Assembly (NCBI GenBank): GCA_037951165.1
Contig: JBBDHG010000097.1
Location: 3,164,501-3,228,500, forward strand
Reading direction: 5' to 3'
From: Lophius americanus
Lineage: Eukaryota > Chordata > Actinopteri > Lophiiformes > Lophiidae
Length of the DNA: 64,000 bases
A program made the position numbers and the translations under genes. Below, in pieces: positions 26,801-39,733 of this stretch; positions within the stretch are counted from its first letter, which is position 1; the number at the start of each line of letters is the position of its first letter. The notes under the pieces are model-generated. The model was not told where the DNA came from and did no database searches. It saw only the letters and a program-made list of their open reading frames with translations.

Positions 26801-28660
26801 GTGATCTGTTCTGGGTGGTCACACAGACCCAGTTGGTATTAGGGAACCTTTAAATTAAACTATCATTCAAAACATATTTGTTTTACTAGGGTTAGGGTTA
26901 GGTTGTTTTATGTTAAAGTCCCTTTGAATAACCAACACAGTTTTAATCTGAGATACAGTCTGCTCGCCCGTCTGGCATATCCAGACTTCTGTTAAGGGCT
27001 CTACAAACCCACATTTCATTAATTCCACAAAGGAACCTACAGGATGGCCGACTTCACCTTTCTTCTCTAATAGTACCGACAATCTGCGACGACCATTTGG
27101 ATTAAGTCTTCCTTACTGAGATGTACTGCAAAATTTAACAGACAACGAGGTTGTTTGTAAGATTCATCATCATGTCGTTTGGTTTCCTCTTACATGTGAA
27201 AGGCATATCAGGTAGTTGGACAAATCTCAATGAAGTAAGGTTCATGACACACAGTTTTCCGGTTGGATACGTCTTTATCCAACTTTCCTAACCCTAGCTT
27301 TTGTCTATTGCCAGAATCGCTTCTGAAGGACGTATTAGCTTGAGCTGGGAATGTGAGTTCCTTATGTTCAAATGGTTGTCATCAGGCTCTTCTGTAAATG
27401 TTTCCTTTATATTTAATTCTACTGCTTACAGCATGTTTTGAATATCTCTCTGTGTCAATGTCTGTGTAAGTGTCAATAACTAAACTAATGGTTAGCCTTA
27501 GCTTAGCCATCTGGAATCTGAGGCCATTTACGCATTAATTCTTACCCTAACCTTTTAAATACTACCTTAAACTAGTCCTACGCTCTTGTCCCTGACAGAC
27601 TGGGTCTATCCCTGTAAGGCCCCCAATCCCCTGCGTTATAGGAGCATCCCCCGTGATGGAACTCCTTGTATTAAATGTGAGGCTATGTGTTTTTCTTTAA
27701 AAGCTCCCCCTAGTGAGTAAAATATGAACTGTTGGAGTATAATATGATAGATCCCCTCAAGTCGATTCATATGCATCAAATTTGGACTAATTTCGACTAA
27801 TGATTGAATGGTTTCCCCGATAATGTTTTGAAATAAAGCCCCCCCTAGTTGCAGAAATTTGCAACTGAGCATTCCCAAAATAGATCCAGTTCTTCCTCTC
27901 ACTACGATCTACATTTTGAAAAGGATCTGTGCAGTAGTTTTTTAGTTATAGCATCAGCACAAAGGATCTGCAGCCAATGTAACGATAAGAATTCCATGAT
28001 ATCCCCGGCTATTCAGGGAGAAGATAATGTTCAGCGCGCCGATGGTTGGTACTGTTTTGTGTGGTGCAACATCCCCCCTGAGCGTGTCCAAAAAGGGATT
28101 TTTTTTAGTTTGATGTACAGTATTACCAGTGTTACGATAATACCAGTGGAATGACTTTTCACCATTGTGTGTGTTTTTATTCATTCATGTCTTTGTTGGT
28201 TCTGGTATCTGTCTGAAAATGCTGTAAAGCAGAAATCTCAAGCCATAATTTGTTCTTTATTTGAATATTTTAATCAAGTCTCATGTGCAGAGATGTTTCA
28301 TTTAATATCGGTGTGTAATTGTGGCTGTGACAAATCAGACTAATAAAATGACTTCATCAGTGCACATTGGTTCTCATTAAAATGCATCACAGCTGACTTC
28401 AGATATCTAGGTCATGGAAATCTGATCACCCATGACATCACACCGAATTTCAATGATTGCAATATATCCATCACAACTCTGAAGATGAACTCAGCACAGC
28501 GTCACCGTCAAGGTCTTTTGATGTGTCACTCCCTTAAACAGATGAGATGGTCACGGATTTGACTTCCTGTCTGACACCAGTTATTAGAACATCTACTTAA
28601 AGAGCTCCCTTATGTTCAAAGAAGTCAGTTTAGGTGGTTCTGTCCTCTGATTAGGGTCAA
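26801..28660. other. Intergenic spacer with an unexplained minus-strand open frame
   Basis: At 26867-27082 the minus strand is open for 71 codons with protein-like composition (KKGEVGHPVGSFVELMKCGF, VEPLTEVWICQTGEQTV). I do not recognise it, and no splice pattern or continuation was found. At 26887-26903 there is a short GGGTTAGGGTTAGG run. The segment 27690-27880 has the CTCCCCCTAGTGAG and CCCCCCCTAGTTGC words common in fish MITEs. Confidence 0.35.
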
Positions 28661-28691
28661 AAAGCCTCCAAAGCCTCGCTTTGGAGGCTTT
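28661..28691. repeat. 14-bp perfect hairpin with 3-base loop
   Basis: AAAGCCTCCAAAGC (28661-28674) pairs exactly with GCTTTGGAGGCTTT (28678-28691) around CTC. No T-run follows that would mark a polymerase III stop. Confidence 0.88.
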
Positions 28692-28699
28692 CTGGAGGG

Positions 28700-28810
28700 T
28701 AGGTAGGCAGGTTCAATTAGAAGGAGACCCCGGGGTGGAATCAGAGCTTGCTGGAGGAACAAAATATCTCATCTGGCCTGGATGGATCGCCTCAGGATGA
28801 GCTGGTGTGC
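28700..28810 (+). mobile_element. Rex3/RTE-like LINE scrap
   Basis: The pieces AGAAGGAGACCCCGGGGTGG and CTCATCTGGCCTGGATGGAT then CGCCTCAGGATGAGCTGG correspond to the last coding part of the longer Rex3-like copy at 61471-62190. Confidence 0.65.
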
Positions 28811-29299
28811 TTATAAGGATTTTAACTCATTAATTACCACTAAATTCACAGTATTATTGTTTACTAACACATTTGACTTATTTGATTAAATCATTTAAAG
28901 TGATTAACACTGAGTATCTGGTCACCTGGTTCGAAAAATGAACATTTTGTACTGAAGTTGTTGTTGGAAGCTGGAAAAATGGGAAGCATAAGGATGAGGA
29001 CCAGACTGTGATGTCTCCAAGACCGGGTCATGAATTATAGCCTTAGATTAGGCATTCAATCTGGTCCGAATGAAAACAGTGGGCAAAGGTAACTACAATA
29101 ACTCTGAAAATATTATCATCAAAGTACAGTGTTAATGTTTAAATCCACTCAAAGCCCAAACCTGGACCACTTTTCATCAACCACTCCTTTCCATTTCCTG
29201 TCTGTATGCTGGTTGGTGGCAACCGGGGAAGCATTTTATTTTTAAACGTCCCTCTACCAAGGAGTTCCCAGACGAGGTATGTAGTCCTTCCAAAAACTC

Positions 29300-29640
29300 A
29301 ATAGATGTTTTCCGGTCAGGTTTTCGAGCGCATCACAGCACCGAGACGGCCCTGGTTAAGGTCTTCAATGACATCCGATAGGACAAAGAGAGTCGTAGAA
29401 CTCCAGTTTTAGTTCTACTGGATCTCAGTGCTGCATTCAACACAGCTGACCACAATATATTACTAGACCGACTGGAACACTGGTTAGGTGTTTCTGCTAC
29501 CGCACTCAGTTGGTTTAAATCCCACCTAAAAGACAGGGACCTTCTTTGGGTCTATGGGTAATTACAAATCTGAGCTGAACAAAATCACATGCAGAGTTCC
29601 CCAAGGCTCCTTCTTGGGGAACCATATTTAATCAAAGTCG
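29300..29640 (+). mobile_element. Rex1/L2-type LINE reverse transcriptase fragment
   Basis: Broken + frames read like FRSGFRAHHSTETALVKVFN, LVLLDLSAAFNTADHNILLD, RLEHWLGVS.TALSWFKSHL and VPQGSFLG. These correspond in order to the palm motifs of a non-LTR reverse transcriptase. The catalytic FADD box is not present in the fragment. Confidence 0.8.
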
Positions 29641-31729
29641 AACAGGCAAACAGTGCTTTGTGTTTTTTTGTTGGTAATATATTTATATCCAGATCAGTCC
29701 TCATCATTTGCATGGAAGGCTAGTGCTGATGGCCCTGTACAGGACGTCAGTAAAGCTGGAAAGATATTTAAAGATTGGAGCTTCCTATCTTCACAAGTCA
29801 TTAGTGAGTGAAAACTGATGCAAATGTAATTTTCATAGCAGCAATAAATAAATTGCCACCCCACCCTATGCCTCCTTATGAAGCAACTGAGAAAACACTC
29901 CTTCCTCCTAATCCTCATAAGATTAAAAGACTGTTCCTCTACATTTCTCTGCCCCCAATCAGCATCCCCCCCTCACCCACAAGTATTTACATAACCGATC
30001 CCTGTCTGTAATCCCAACATCCCATCCCCACACTGACCCCCTCACTCTCCCCCTCCTCCCCACCTAGTGGGGCACCTTTATCTGCAGATTACTATGACAT
30101 AGGTGTCATGACCTCTTAGACTTAATCTCCCTGAGTCTAATGTTTGATCACTCTTAAACAACAGCTGAACAACTGGATTATGTTAGCGAGCATTTACAAA
30201 TGTTTAGCTCTGTGTGCCTGAGTGCACACTTATGCTATTTTTCTTCAGCAACATTTTTATGTGTGTGTGTACTCTCCCAGTATTTAACGGGATATGGGTT
30301 TAGGCCTTGAAGACACAGAAATATTTAGACAAAAGCAGTTAGAAAATATGTGATTGAAGCCAAGGACCAAAGTGGAATAAAATGTTTATAATAGTTTTGT
30401 CAAACCCTTAAAAAGGAGCATACCTTCGAAACTAAAGAAAAGGTCGCCTACAGAGAGTGACGACTAAATGACGACTATCAGAGGGTGTAAAATATTTTCA
30501 ATAGTGGTTAATCTTAGAAGCAGGAAAAAGAAGCGTTCTCTGATACCTACCTGATGGCATGAGAGAGGATTCACTTGCCAGACCTTCTGCAGGAGATGCA
30601 TGTCAAATTCTAATGAGGGGCTGAGCCCCCTCTAAAGTTTAATCCCAGAATTACCCCTGACTCTTCTCCAAAACAGAGAGCAGCAGTGGGGTTTTGATGA
30701 AATGGATGAATGTTCTGTGCTTTCAAATTGTTCAGTTTCACTCTATTTTAATCTTCCTGTCATCTCTATCTGACTGTAAGAATTGTTTTTGATGAGTTCA
30801 AGTAACTGTTATGCAGAGTTTATGACAGATACATTCACTGTTTGTTGGGAGAAAGTTTGTTTCAACTACAACTGCAATCTAGAAAAACTACAACTTCCAT
30901 AAATGTATCCAATTATTTATTTTAGATAGATAGATGGTCAAATGATAATATTTGTGAATACTCACTGCAGGCATGTGTTATATTTAGTGTATAACGATGT
31001 GATACAATTCACATATTTTACAAATAGATTTTTTTATTAAGTCATAATATACTTGACTTTGCTTATTTAAAACACCCAGAAGAGAATAGAATGGAATAGA
31101 ATAAAATTGAATAGTATACAATTGAATAGAATTCACGTATGTCAAATATATCCATTTTTACCAGTTTAGTAGTCTAAATTTGACATATTATTGTATCCTG
31201 TGACTTTTCTTAAAGTTCTTTAAGAAAAAAAAAAGTAATGGCGTTGCCTCTTGTTATTGTTCATCCTTCTAGGCATAAAGTCACATGAGGCTCAGATCAC
31301 CATTGTGTTAGTCCATTCTTTCAATGCTCGGAGATTTTCTGTCCTGGCAGCCCCTGTGTTGCCAACCATGAATAAACTGGGAAGTTAATACATTGAGTTG
31401 TACATAATAAGGCTGAAACTTAAATAGAAATATATGTATTTTATGTAAATTCGTCAGATGGAGAATAAATCCTGATTTGATAATATCAATAAGAAGAGTC
31501 TGGCCCATCAAAAAAAAAAAATCTTAACTTTTCATCTGAATAATACAAGAATTAGGCTGTATAAAATGCACCGGAATGCGCCAAAATTCACCATTAAGGA
31601 GAAATTATTCGGGAGAGAATGTCCCCTTATCCCCCTAGCGTTGCTGGTACATACTTCCGACAACTATTTTCAGTTAGCCTGTTGATTTAATCTCTTGGGA
31701 GCACATTGAAAAATGTGAGTACTTTGTCC
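29641..31729. other. Intergenic spacer upstream of siah1
   Basis: No exon was seen. A C-rich part (29950-30085) followed by text such as TGTTTGATCACTCTTAAACA and CTCTCCCAGTATTTAA may be another old fish repeat, unnamed. The last 30 bases enter the CpG-rich siah1 promoter zone. Confidence 0.4.
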
Positions 31730-31840
31730 ATCACAGGTCTGTATGGTCCGTGATTCGTGCAGAGCGCGTTCCCGCGTCAAACTTCAACAACTGTGCGCGC
31801 TCCCGAGCAGCTGGTACTTAAGGCCTAGCGTGTCGATTCT
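31730..31840 (+). promoter_or_regulatory. siah1: Probable siah1 promoter (CpG-rich)
   Basis: The base composition changes from AT-rich spacer to CpG-dense text (CAGAGCGCGTTCCCGCG, TGTGCGCGCTCCCGAGCAG), which continues to about 32350. A weak TATA-like TACTTAA lies at 31815. A CpG island followed by a strong splice donor marks a housekeeping-type first exon. The assignment to siah1 is inference, because siah1 is the only + strand gene downstream in the window. Confidence 0.55.
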
Positions 31841-31958
31841 GCTAGAGCAGACTGAATGAGTTCACCGAACAGACCCACCACAGACGGAAAAGAGGGATTA
31901 TCTCTCATCACAAGTCCACCCTTTAACGTGCACTGAGCTGAGGGATATTTCGTCCGAG
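31841..31958 (+). other. siah1: Probable siah1 untranslated exon 1
   Basis: The 5' limit is approximate. The 3' end is a strong donor, CCGAG|GTAAGC at 31959. Joined to the small exon at 47899 it leaves an in-frame TGA (31934-31936) upstream of the first ATG, as expected of a 5' UTR exon. Confidence 0.5.
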
Positions 31959-32371
31959 GTAAGCGACTGGACTGTTAACAACTACTCGTGTGTTTGGAAA
32001 ACAACACCCTGCTAGACTGTAGCCTCCTCCGTTAGCTTAGCTGCAGCTGGTTGTTAGCTGCTCTGGGAAAAGACGCTAGCTCGTCGTTACTTTGCTCGCT
32101 GTGTTGACGTAGAAAAATGGCGGAAACGTGTTGTTAACGTTAAACGAGACGTTTACCAAAACGGGGAGTTGTTGGTTTCACTGCTGGCTAACACAACGAC
32201 TCTTGTATGGCTACTCATCAATGCAGCTAGCAAGCTAGCAGGTTAAGGGATGCTGCTTTACGGCAGATAAGGCCGCGAGTGGAACAGTTGTTGCGGGATA
32301 GGCCGGTCCATACGAGTCCCCTCCGGCCTCCAGAGCTGACTAGCAATGGTTAAGATGACCATTGCATTGTC
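31959..32371 (+). other. siah1: Start of siah1 intron 1, CpG-rich
   Basis: This is the downstream half of the CpG-rich zone. It contains several GCTAGC and GCTAGCAGG-like words but no further exon. Confidence 0.4.
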
Positions 32372-32810
32372 GGTGGAACGAAATGGTTGAACTGGCCATG
32401 ACATTGTTGGTGGATGAAGTGGTTAGTTATGGTCATTCTCATCATGGCAGTGTTGGTTGAACGAGATGATTGGGAATGGTTAGTTTCATCATGTTAATGT
32501 TGGTGGAGCGAGATGGTTGTTTATGGTTTAACTCAGAATGTTAGTGTTGGTGGAAAGAAATGTTGTTGTGAAACCCTTCATGGCAGTGTTGATGCAATGA
32601 GATGTATAGTTATGGTTGAGCCGGTCCTGGCAGCGCTGGTGGAATGTGATGGTTCTAGTTAAACTCATCGTGACAGAGTTGGTGGAATGAGATGTTTGGA
32701 ATGGTGGAATGAGATGTTTGGTCTTGGTGGAATGAGATTTTTGGTTATGGTGGAACTGGGTTATGGCAGTGTTGTTGGAAGGAGATGTTTAGTTACTGAG
32801 TGAGATAGTT
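32372..32810. repeat. Degenerate minisatellite, unit about 47 bp
   Basis: The word GGTGGAA(T/C)GAGATG or close variants recur at about 32372, 32409, 32455, 32502, 32549, 32590, 32637, 32681, 32704 and 32726, with most spacings 41-47 bases. The unit consensus includes TTGGTGGAATGAGATGGTT, TAGTTATGGTTGAACTCATC and ATGGCAGTG. It starts right after the CpG-rich zone. Confidence 0.85.
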
Positions 32811-34004
32811 ACTTACTTGGTGACTAAAAGTCATCATTGAGTTTTGAGGTGGGACCATGTCCTGTACTCAAACTACACCAGCCAAGTGCAAGTTGGGTCT
32901 ACGACCACACTAACCAATGCAGCCACCAAATGGGCCATTAACATTGTTGAAGACCAGGGTCTCAAAGGCGTAATTCACATTGGCTCAGCAGACCCGTAAT
33001 ACCAGTCGCCGGTGGGGGGGAGAACTCTTTAAAAATTAAAAATTTATGAATTGTATCTGTTGTTTGGCTTTTAATTTGCAAATGGTTTGAAGACGAGCTG
33101 TTCGCTTTCAGTTTGTAGCAGGACAGTCCCTACCTCAGTGGTTGTATTCCTTCAGTTTAAAAATCAATCATGACAGATGTGGCAAGAAAATCAATACCAG
33201 CATTTTTCCATGTCAACATTAAAACTGCGACATGCGCAATCGATACAAAAATAATACCACGGTAATTATTGTTTAATGCTAATTCATGTAATCGCTAAGC
33301 TTCACATAGTCTTACAGCAACATTGTTTAGAACAAATTACAGTGATGAGCTGTCATTCCATTGAAGCATGAGTCTTAACACAAAAAACATCTTTCTTGAT
33401 GTCAGCAAATTTACCATCATGTAGAAGCTAAGCTAACCAATGCTGTTCCTGAATGGGTCCCATGGACCATGAGACCAGAGCTTGAAGGTAGCTTGACTTC
33501 GGAGAGCCATCAGCCGAGCCATCCATGGGAAATGTTGTCTCCCTATAAAGACGAGCTGTTTACATTTACTGTATTTGTGTGATGTGATATGGCTGATTCA
33601 ATTGGAATGTGTGAAAAAAAGTCATCAAAAATATTCTGGATAACCATTAAAGTGGTCATTTGTTTTAGCTCCCCCTGAAGTGCAATACAAATATTTTTCA
33701 GTCACAATGAATATGCCACAGGTGAAAATGGTTACTTTCTGTTTTTCACCAAATAATGTACTTTTGCTGTTCGTGCAAGGGAAATGTGTGTTTGAGAGAC
33801 AGGAAGAGGGCACACTGCTCCAAAAACAGAAATGAGTATGTAGCAAGGGATGGTGTTCTTGTGGTGGAGTGCCACGAATAAAAGACTGTGTGGATCCTCA
33901 CGTAGCTGGTAATATTTGGTGTGTTTTGTGATGTAGCATGACAAAGTGAATATGATCAGGATAAGGTATTAATTGCATCAAGAAAAGAATGGCAATTTTT
34001 ACAT
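32811..34004. other. siah1 intron 1, nothing recognised
   Basis: No exon or named repeat seen. Confidence 0.4.
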
Positions 34005-34960
34005 GCTTCAGCCATTATGTTATAACCACCTGTCTGACGTGTTGGTCCTATCTTCCCCTGTTCCTGAAAGTTGTGACGTGGAGCTCTGTGGATTAGACTT
34101 GTTTTTCCAGCACATCCCACAGAAGCTGTACTGGGTTGAGATCCAGGGTATCTGGAGGCCAACTTAACACTCTAAACGTGATCCTAAAACCATCCCTAAA
34201 CCATTTATGCAGTTTGTCAGGGAGTATCCAAATGGATGGTTAGATCCAAGGTTTCCCCGTGGAACATTGGAGCAGCTACCCCGTTGCAGGGGGGGGCATG
34301 TCTTTGGAAGCCAACATTTTGCCCTGAAATCGGTCTGTTTGAGACAGTACAAATGGACATGAGGATTAGAGTGACTTTGATAAGGACCAAATTGCAATGG
34401 GAAAATATAGGAGTCGGAGCATCTCCCGATCTGCGACTCTTGTTGGGTAGTCACAGTCTGTATTGGGTGGTACCCAGGGAATCAATTGGTGATCTGGCAG
34501 CAGTGTCATGGGTGTCCCCGGCTCAATTTTGTCACTATACGGACCCCATTCCACTGCTGAAAGCACTTAACATACGGTGTCCATATCTGAAAGACGTTCT
34601 CTTTTCATTATGTCTGTGTGCGTTTCTAAACTGGGGGAAATGATGGTATCAGGATACATTAGGGGGGCAAAACTGTGTTTCCTAATGGCAGTGGTCTCTT
34701 TCAGCATGATACTGTAGAAGTGGTTAAGGAATATTTGGATGCAGACAAGTTCCCCAAATCTCAACCCAACCCAGCATCTGTGGGATGTGTTGGATAAACA
34801 AGTCAGATCCATGGAAGCCCCACCTCACAACTTCTAGGACTTAAAGGATCTGCAGCTAACATTTTTGTACCCAATGCCACAGCATAACTTTAGAAGTCTG
34901 TAGTCCATGACCACACAGGTTAGAGCAGTTTGGCGGTTAGAAGAACGAGTCTACACAATA
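34005..34960 (+). mobile_element. Tc1-like transposon relic
   Basis: The end-like sequence CAGCCATTATGTTATAACCA is followed by transposon text. Then come fragments in transposase order: GATAAGGACCAAATTGCAAT, CTAATGGCAGTGGTCTCTTT with CAGCATGATACT (the DGSGLFQHD region), CCCCAAATCTCAACCCAACC (SPDLNP region), CATCTGTGGGATGTGTTGGA (HLWDVLD) and CAAGTCAGATCCATGGAAGC. Frameshifts show it is dead. Confidence 0.8.
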
Positions 34961-37899
34961 GTGTATTTGGTTTTTCCCACATGCCAAAGAAGAAAAGTAA
35001 TGTCAGAAATGAGAAGTATCTGTGGCTGGTAGCGGCCCCTAGTATTTATTTATTTTTGCATATTGAGCAAATATGATGTATTCTGTTACTTTCATGTTGA
35101 TTCAACTCTATACAAGAAATTCAACTGCAATACAACAAATGTTGGAGGCGGGAGAGGTGAACAGGACAGTATATAATTTTTAAGAACCTCTTCCCTCTTT
35201 ACAAATTCCGTCGTTGGTTTCAGGCCATATTTATTTCCTTATCAAGGTGTTTACATTCTTGTGTCTTTGTAAGAAACTGAACCATTGGCTCTGTATGGGG
35301 CAGGTAATTCTACATGTGCTACTAATGTCAATGGGAGTCCTTGCTTGTACTCCCAATCACTCAGTGTGCTCCTCATATAATCAAAACATTGGATTTGACT
35401 CGGCATCTCCATCTTAATATTACAATATCGCCTAGCAAAAATATTTTATCTCACCCACACAGAGTGTCAAACCATTTTATTATAGGAATCGAAAACATGG
35501 ATTGAATTTTCTTTGATTCTACAATTATAAATCAGTTTCCTATTCCAGGCCTCTACATGGCGCTATGGATTTATTGGATTCATTTGTTGATGGGTAATTT
35601 TTTTACTCTTTCTTTTTTTTTTAGCAAATATGGCATGGTGGTAAAAACATTTTTTGGTTCCTTGATTTGTCCATTTATTGTTAGCGCTACAGCAAAAGAA
35701 GATTTTTGGCATATTTTTGCTTCATATTAAAAAACAGAAAAGTATGTGGGGTGTCCTGTATGTGTTTTCCAAGATGACTTGAGATTGGTCATTTTCAGTT
35801 GATTACCACTGTGTTAAATAAGAGAGACACTCCTGTAGGCTGGTTCCAGCTTACTTCGTAATTGACAAGTTAATCTTCTAAAACACAATCAGAGGTATGG
35901 CAAGTTTGTTTGATGTGCGAATTGCATTATTCGTAGGAATGGAATTTGTTTCCTGAACAAACTATCTAACATGTAAAGTCAACTTATAACAAAAGGTTCA
36001 GTCAAATCATTTAGACATGCAAAGAATAACAATCAACAAACCAAGCCTGTTTTTCCTTAATAATTAAGGACTGTGACAATGAGCACCAGTATAACGGCTT
36101 CTTTTATCAGTACTTTTTAACATTTTCGTGTAGTTTTTAATCAAGCCTGCTGCCACCCTCTGCTCTGTTTTACGGGGATGAGCTCCACAACGCACTGTGA
36201 AACACACTGAGTTGACCACGACTATGCTCGTTACTGTGCCTGTAACTAAGTCTTCAAGTAAGAAGCCATTACTTTATTGATACTTATGTTCAGTGGCATA
36301 GCCAAAATTATTTTATGATTGCAATTGGGGAATTTAACTTTACAGTGATAGTTTCTGAAAATAAGGATTTCTCGTTGATGTGGCAGACACTCCGAAACAC
36401 GAACGGACCCATGCCGGTTATTACTGTGTCAATCTGAGGACATACACCGGTCACTCATATAAATATAAACACTGACCCAAAGTGTAAGTGCATGACATGT
36501 CAGAGGGCAATATTGTGTATGTATGCATGCATGTGTGTATACTCTGTGAAAGCATATATGCGTCCTTGGGAGGAGGATTTGAATTTAAAGACTTAATAAC
36601 AGCAGCAATAATACATTAGTGAAAACAAGGCATGAAGGTATATTTCATGTCACATGGCATAAACTATTACAAAATGAAATGTAGGGATAAATGGTACTGA
36701 CATAAAGAGTGAACCGACAGCTTGTGGTGACAAAATTACTTTCTTTACTTTTAATAACTGTTTTCAGAGACAGTGAATAGATGTGAGCGAGTAGCTGCAA
36801 TATGGACTGTGTCACCTGTTTGACAGGGATGGCAGATATATTATCATGACCAGCTGATGATATGTTCCTCAATTATATTGCTTACTTGTTGAATATCAGC
36901 GGGCACAAAAGAAAAGATGACACGGAAATTTCTTGGAATGGATTCGGAGGATTTCCATGTCCATCAAGAATTTTACTTATTGGTAACCTATATTAACAAG
37001 AAGTCTTTCCTCTTCAGAGCAACGGATGTATTACTTTCCATTTGGTATTAATATCAATATCTATCTAATCAAACTCCTACGTTTTTCACTCCACGCATAT
37101 TTCTTTTTTGCAGATCTAATAGAATGAGTATATGCATTCATTCATTCTTTTTCCATAACAGTTTTAACTTTGTCACCTGTAGACCAAGACTTATTGATAC
37201 CATGTCCGCTTTTCTTGTTAGAACGGACAACTGGAAAACATTAATTAAGACTGAAACTAATAAAAAAAATTTTTCGATATTTTTCTTGATATGCAAAATC
37301 AACATTTTCCTTCTTTATAGACATCATCTCATAAATTTCTGACAAGCCTTTTAGATTTTAAGAGTAACCAGCGAAATAATCATTGACACCCGAACCTTAT
37401 TGACGTGTGGTGGACTGAGGATACCTCGTGTTGTCTGATCCCACAATGGAGCAACAGTAGCACAAAAAAATTAAGAAAGTACACATTGGTTCTGTTAGAA
37501 AGGTGTCAGAATGCAGTGACATCTCAGAACTGTTTTGTTGCCTTCACAATATTAGGTGGGTGTTCTTTTTCTAATCGGGTATTGGTGTGAAAGTAATTTA
37601 GACAAGCCTGACAACTTAAACACACCTCCGGATATAAAAGTCCACAAAATTATGCCACGGACAGCACCAAGCGTCAAACAACATATGCACTCTTTGTGTG
37701 TGCATAGGCACATACAGCCTCAGATTCTGAGACACAAACCAACTGCTAGCTATCAGCTAATCTAAAGAATAAACAGGACCCTTATTAACCAAATTTTATG
37801 GGTGACAATCATACATACACCATTCAATATATTAAAGAAAAATGTATCAGCCCTTAACTCGCGTCTGTATAGTTTTAATTATTGCAAAGTGGAAAGTTC
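34961..37899. other. siah1 intron 1, nothing recognised
   Basis: AT-rich intron text with homopolymer runs. No exon with valid splice sites and no family resemblance was found. Confidence 0.4.
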
Positions 37900-38085
37900 A
37901 GTTATGGAAAGTCCAGTTGTTGAGTTTCCGGCGGTCTACATCTCAGTGTCCTTAAGCAAGATAGTGTACTCCAAGTTTCTCCTGATGGCTGTTGCATTGG
38001 TGTATGAGTGAGGGCGTGAATCGTTATTGCTCCCCATGAACGGATCAATCAAGCCTTGCATTGCGGCTTTTGTCACCACAGATTT
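37900..38085 (+). mobile_element. Decayed tRNA-derived SINE
   Basis: The pieces CGGTCTACATCTCAGTGTCC, TTAAGCAAGATAGTGTACTC, CTCCTGATGGCTGTTGCATT, GTGAGGGCGTGAATCG and CAAGCCTTGCATTGCGGCTT match the body of the SINE at 3649. The tRNA head is almost gone. Confidence 0.7.
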
Positions 38086-39733
38086 AAAAGAAATCTAAAC
38101 TTTTCCTAATGAAAAATAGAAGAATGAAGCTTTTCTAATATGCATAGTGAAAGAAAAAAACGTATCACAGTGGCTATTTCCAATTAGCCTACTGTTTTAA
38201 TTTCTTGGGAACACACTGGATAAGGAAATAATACTGATGAAAGTCGTAGTATTGATACAATCACCATGATACAATCCCCAGAACAAAATATGAAAAAGCA
38301 ATAGATTGAAGGTTTTTTTTTTATTTGTTACTTAAATGTTGTTAAAGAAATACAATATCTGAAAAAGAACACTGATTTTAAATAAGATCAATAATTTATT
38401 TTTCTCCTCTTCGGAGAATGCTTTGTGGCTTTGCTGTGCCACCTGGACACCTTTTTAAAAATAAGAAAAGAAGTTCTGTCAAGAATTTTTTTCTCATCAG
38501 CACCCATTTGATAATGGTCCAATTGTGAGACAGAACAATGAGGGCAATGGAGATACTTTGATTTGAAACAAATGCTTAGAGTCCTTTTGGCATGAGATGA
38601 TATGATTTTATTGATAATTAATGGATTATTTTCAAATTTGTAAATCAACTTTTTGCTCAAGCAACTTCTCATAAAAATACTTCTTTATTTTTCCATCAAG
38701 TTTCACGGTGTCTTATTCACTATTCCTCTGCTGCCAATTGTAAAAGGAAATACACCAGAATTATTTTTTTATCCATTAAAGGTCAATGACACCAACATTT
38801 AAGTCTCCATATAAAAAACAAACTGCTTACACCTCTTTCAAAGCTTTGGAAAGCAGTTTGCTGGACTGCTAGTCTTTGCTGTGTTCTTGTCTGAAACGGC
38901 AATATGGATATAAGAATGTCTCCTAGGCACTGACGCTGAACAAACGAATCAAGCCCACGACAAGAAATGTGTAGACTACTGTCTAGCTGCTTTCAGGTTA
39001 GAGATCTCTGTGACATACGCCTTTTTCGCCTTTCCATGTGCAGAGCGCCATCTTATTAGGTCTTATGACAATTGCATACTCAAAACAACTGTGTGGGTTT
39101 TTTTTTTTTGATCGACTTTCACTGACAACATGTCAATGGAGGAGCGCTAACGTAAGCAAAGGAGAAGACGGTAAATAGCACAAGTTGACACTTTTAATGG
39201 ACGTTTTAGTGTAATCGACATCGTCAATGATGTCCATGTGTCAATTGCAGCCCAAAACTTAATTTTAGTTTGGTCTCTTACGATTAAGATTTGCTCAACA
39301 TCAGTTTCATTAAAAACTTTTACATAGAGAAAAGCAAGATGTGGAATACCAATCTCCATTACGCTAAGAAAGGAAATGAAATACTGTAAGGGATAGCCAA
39401 AGTCTGGTTTGATAGTTTTAGCCAATTTGACATGATTCTTTCAAGATATCTTAGTGACAACCAGAATAACAAAAAATAAAGACTAATATCTCTATTGTCT
39501 GTGTCTCTGTGTTGGACTATGTCATTTTTCTTTAGAAATGGGGAGGTTTTTTTATGTGACATTGTAATGAACCCCTTGAACACAGCATATGCTATTAAGT
39601 ACATTTCAAGCTGTAAATTCTCACGTAGGTGCCGAGCTTAAACCATGATGGAGAACAAGCCAAATTTTCTATTGGGAAAATTAAAACTACAGAAAACCAT
39701 GCCGGGAAATAAATGGTTAATAGGGATTTTGAT
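38086..39733. other. siah1 intron 1, nothing recognised
   Basis: No supported feature. Confidence 0.4.

Noticed and set aside
26887..26903. Interstitial telomeric repeat (GGGTTAGGGTTAGG)
   Set aside because: Only about two and a half units; too short to mean more than chance.
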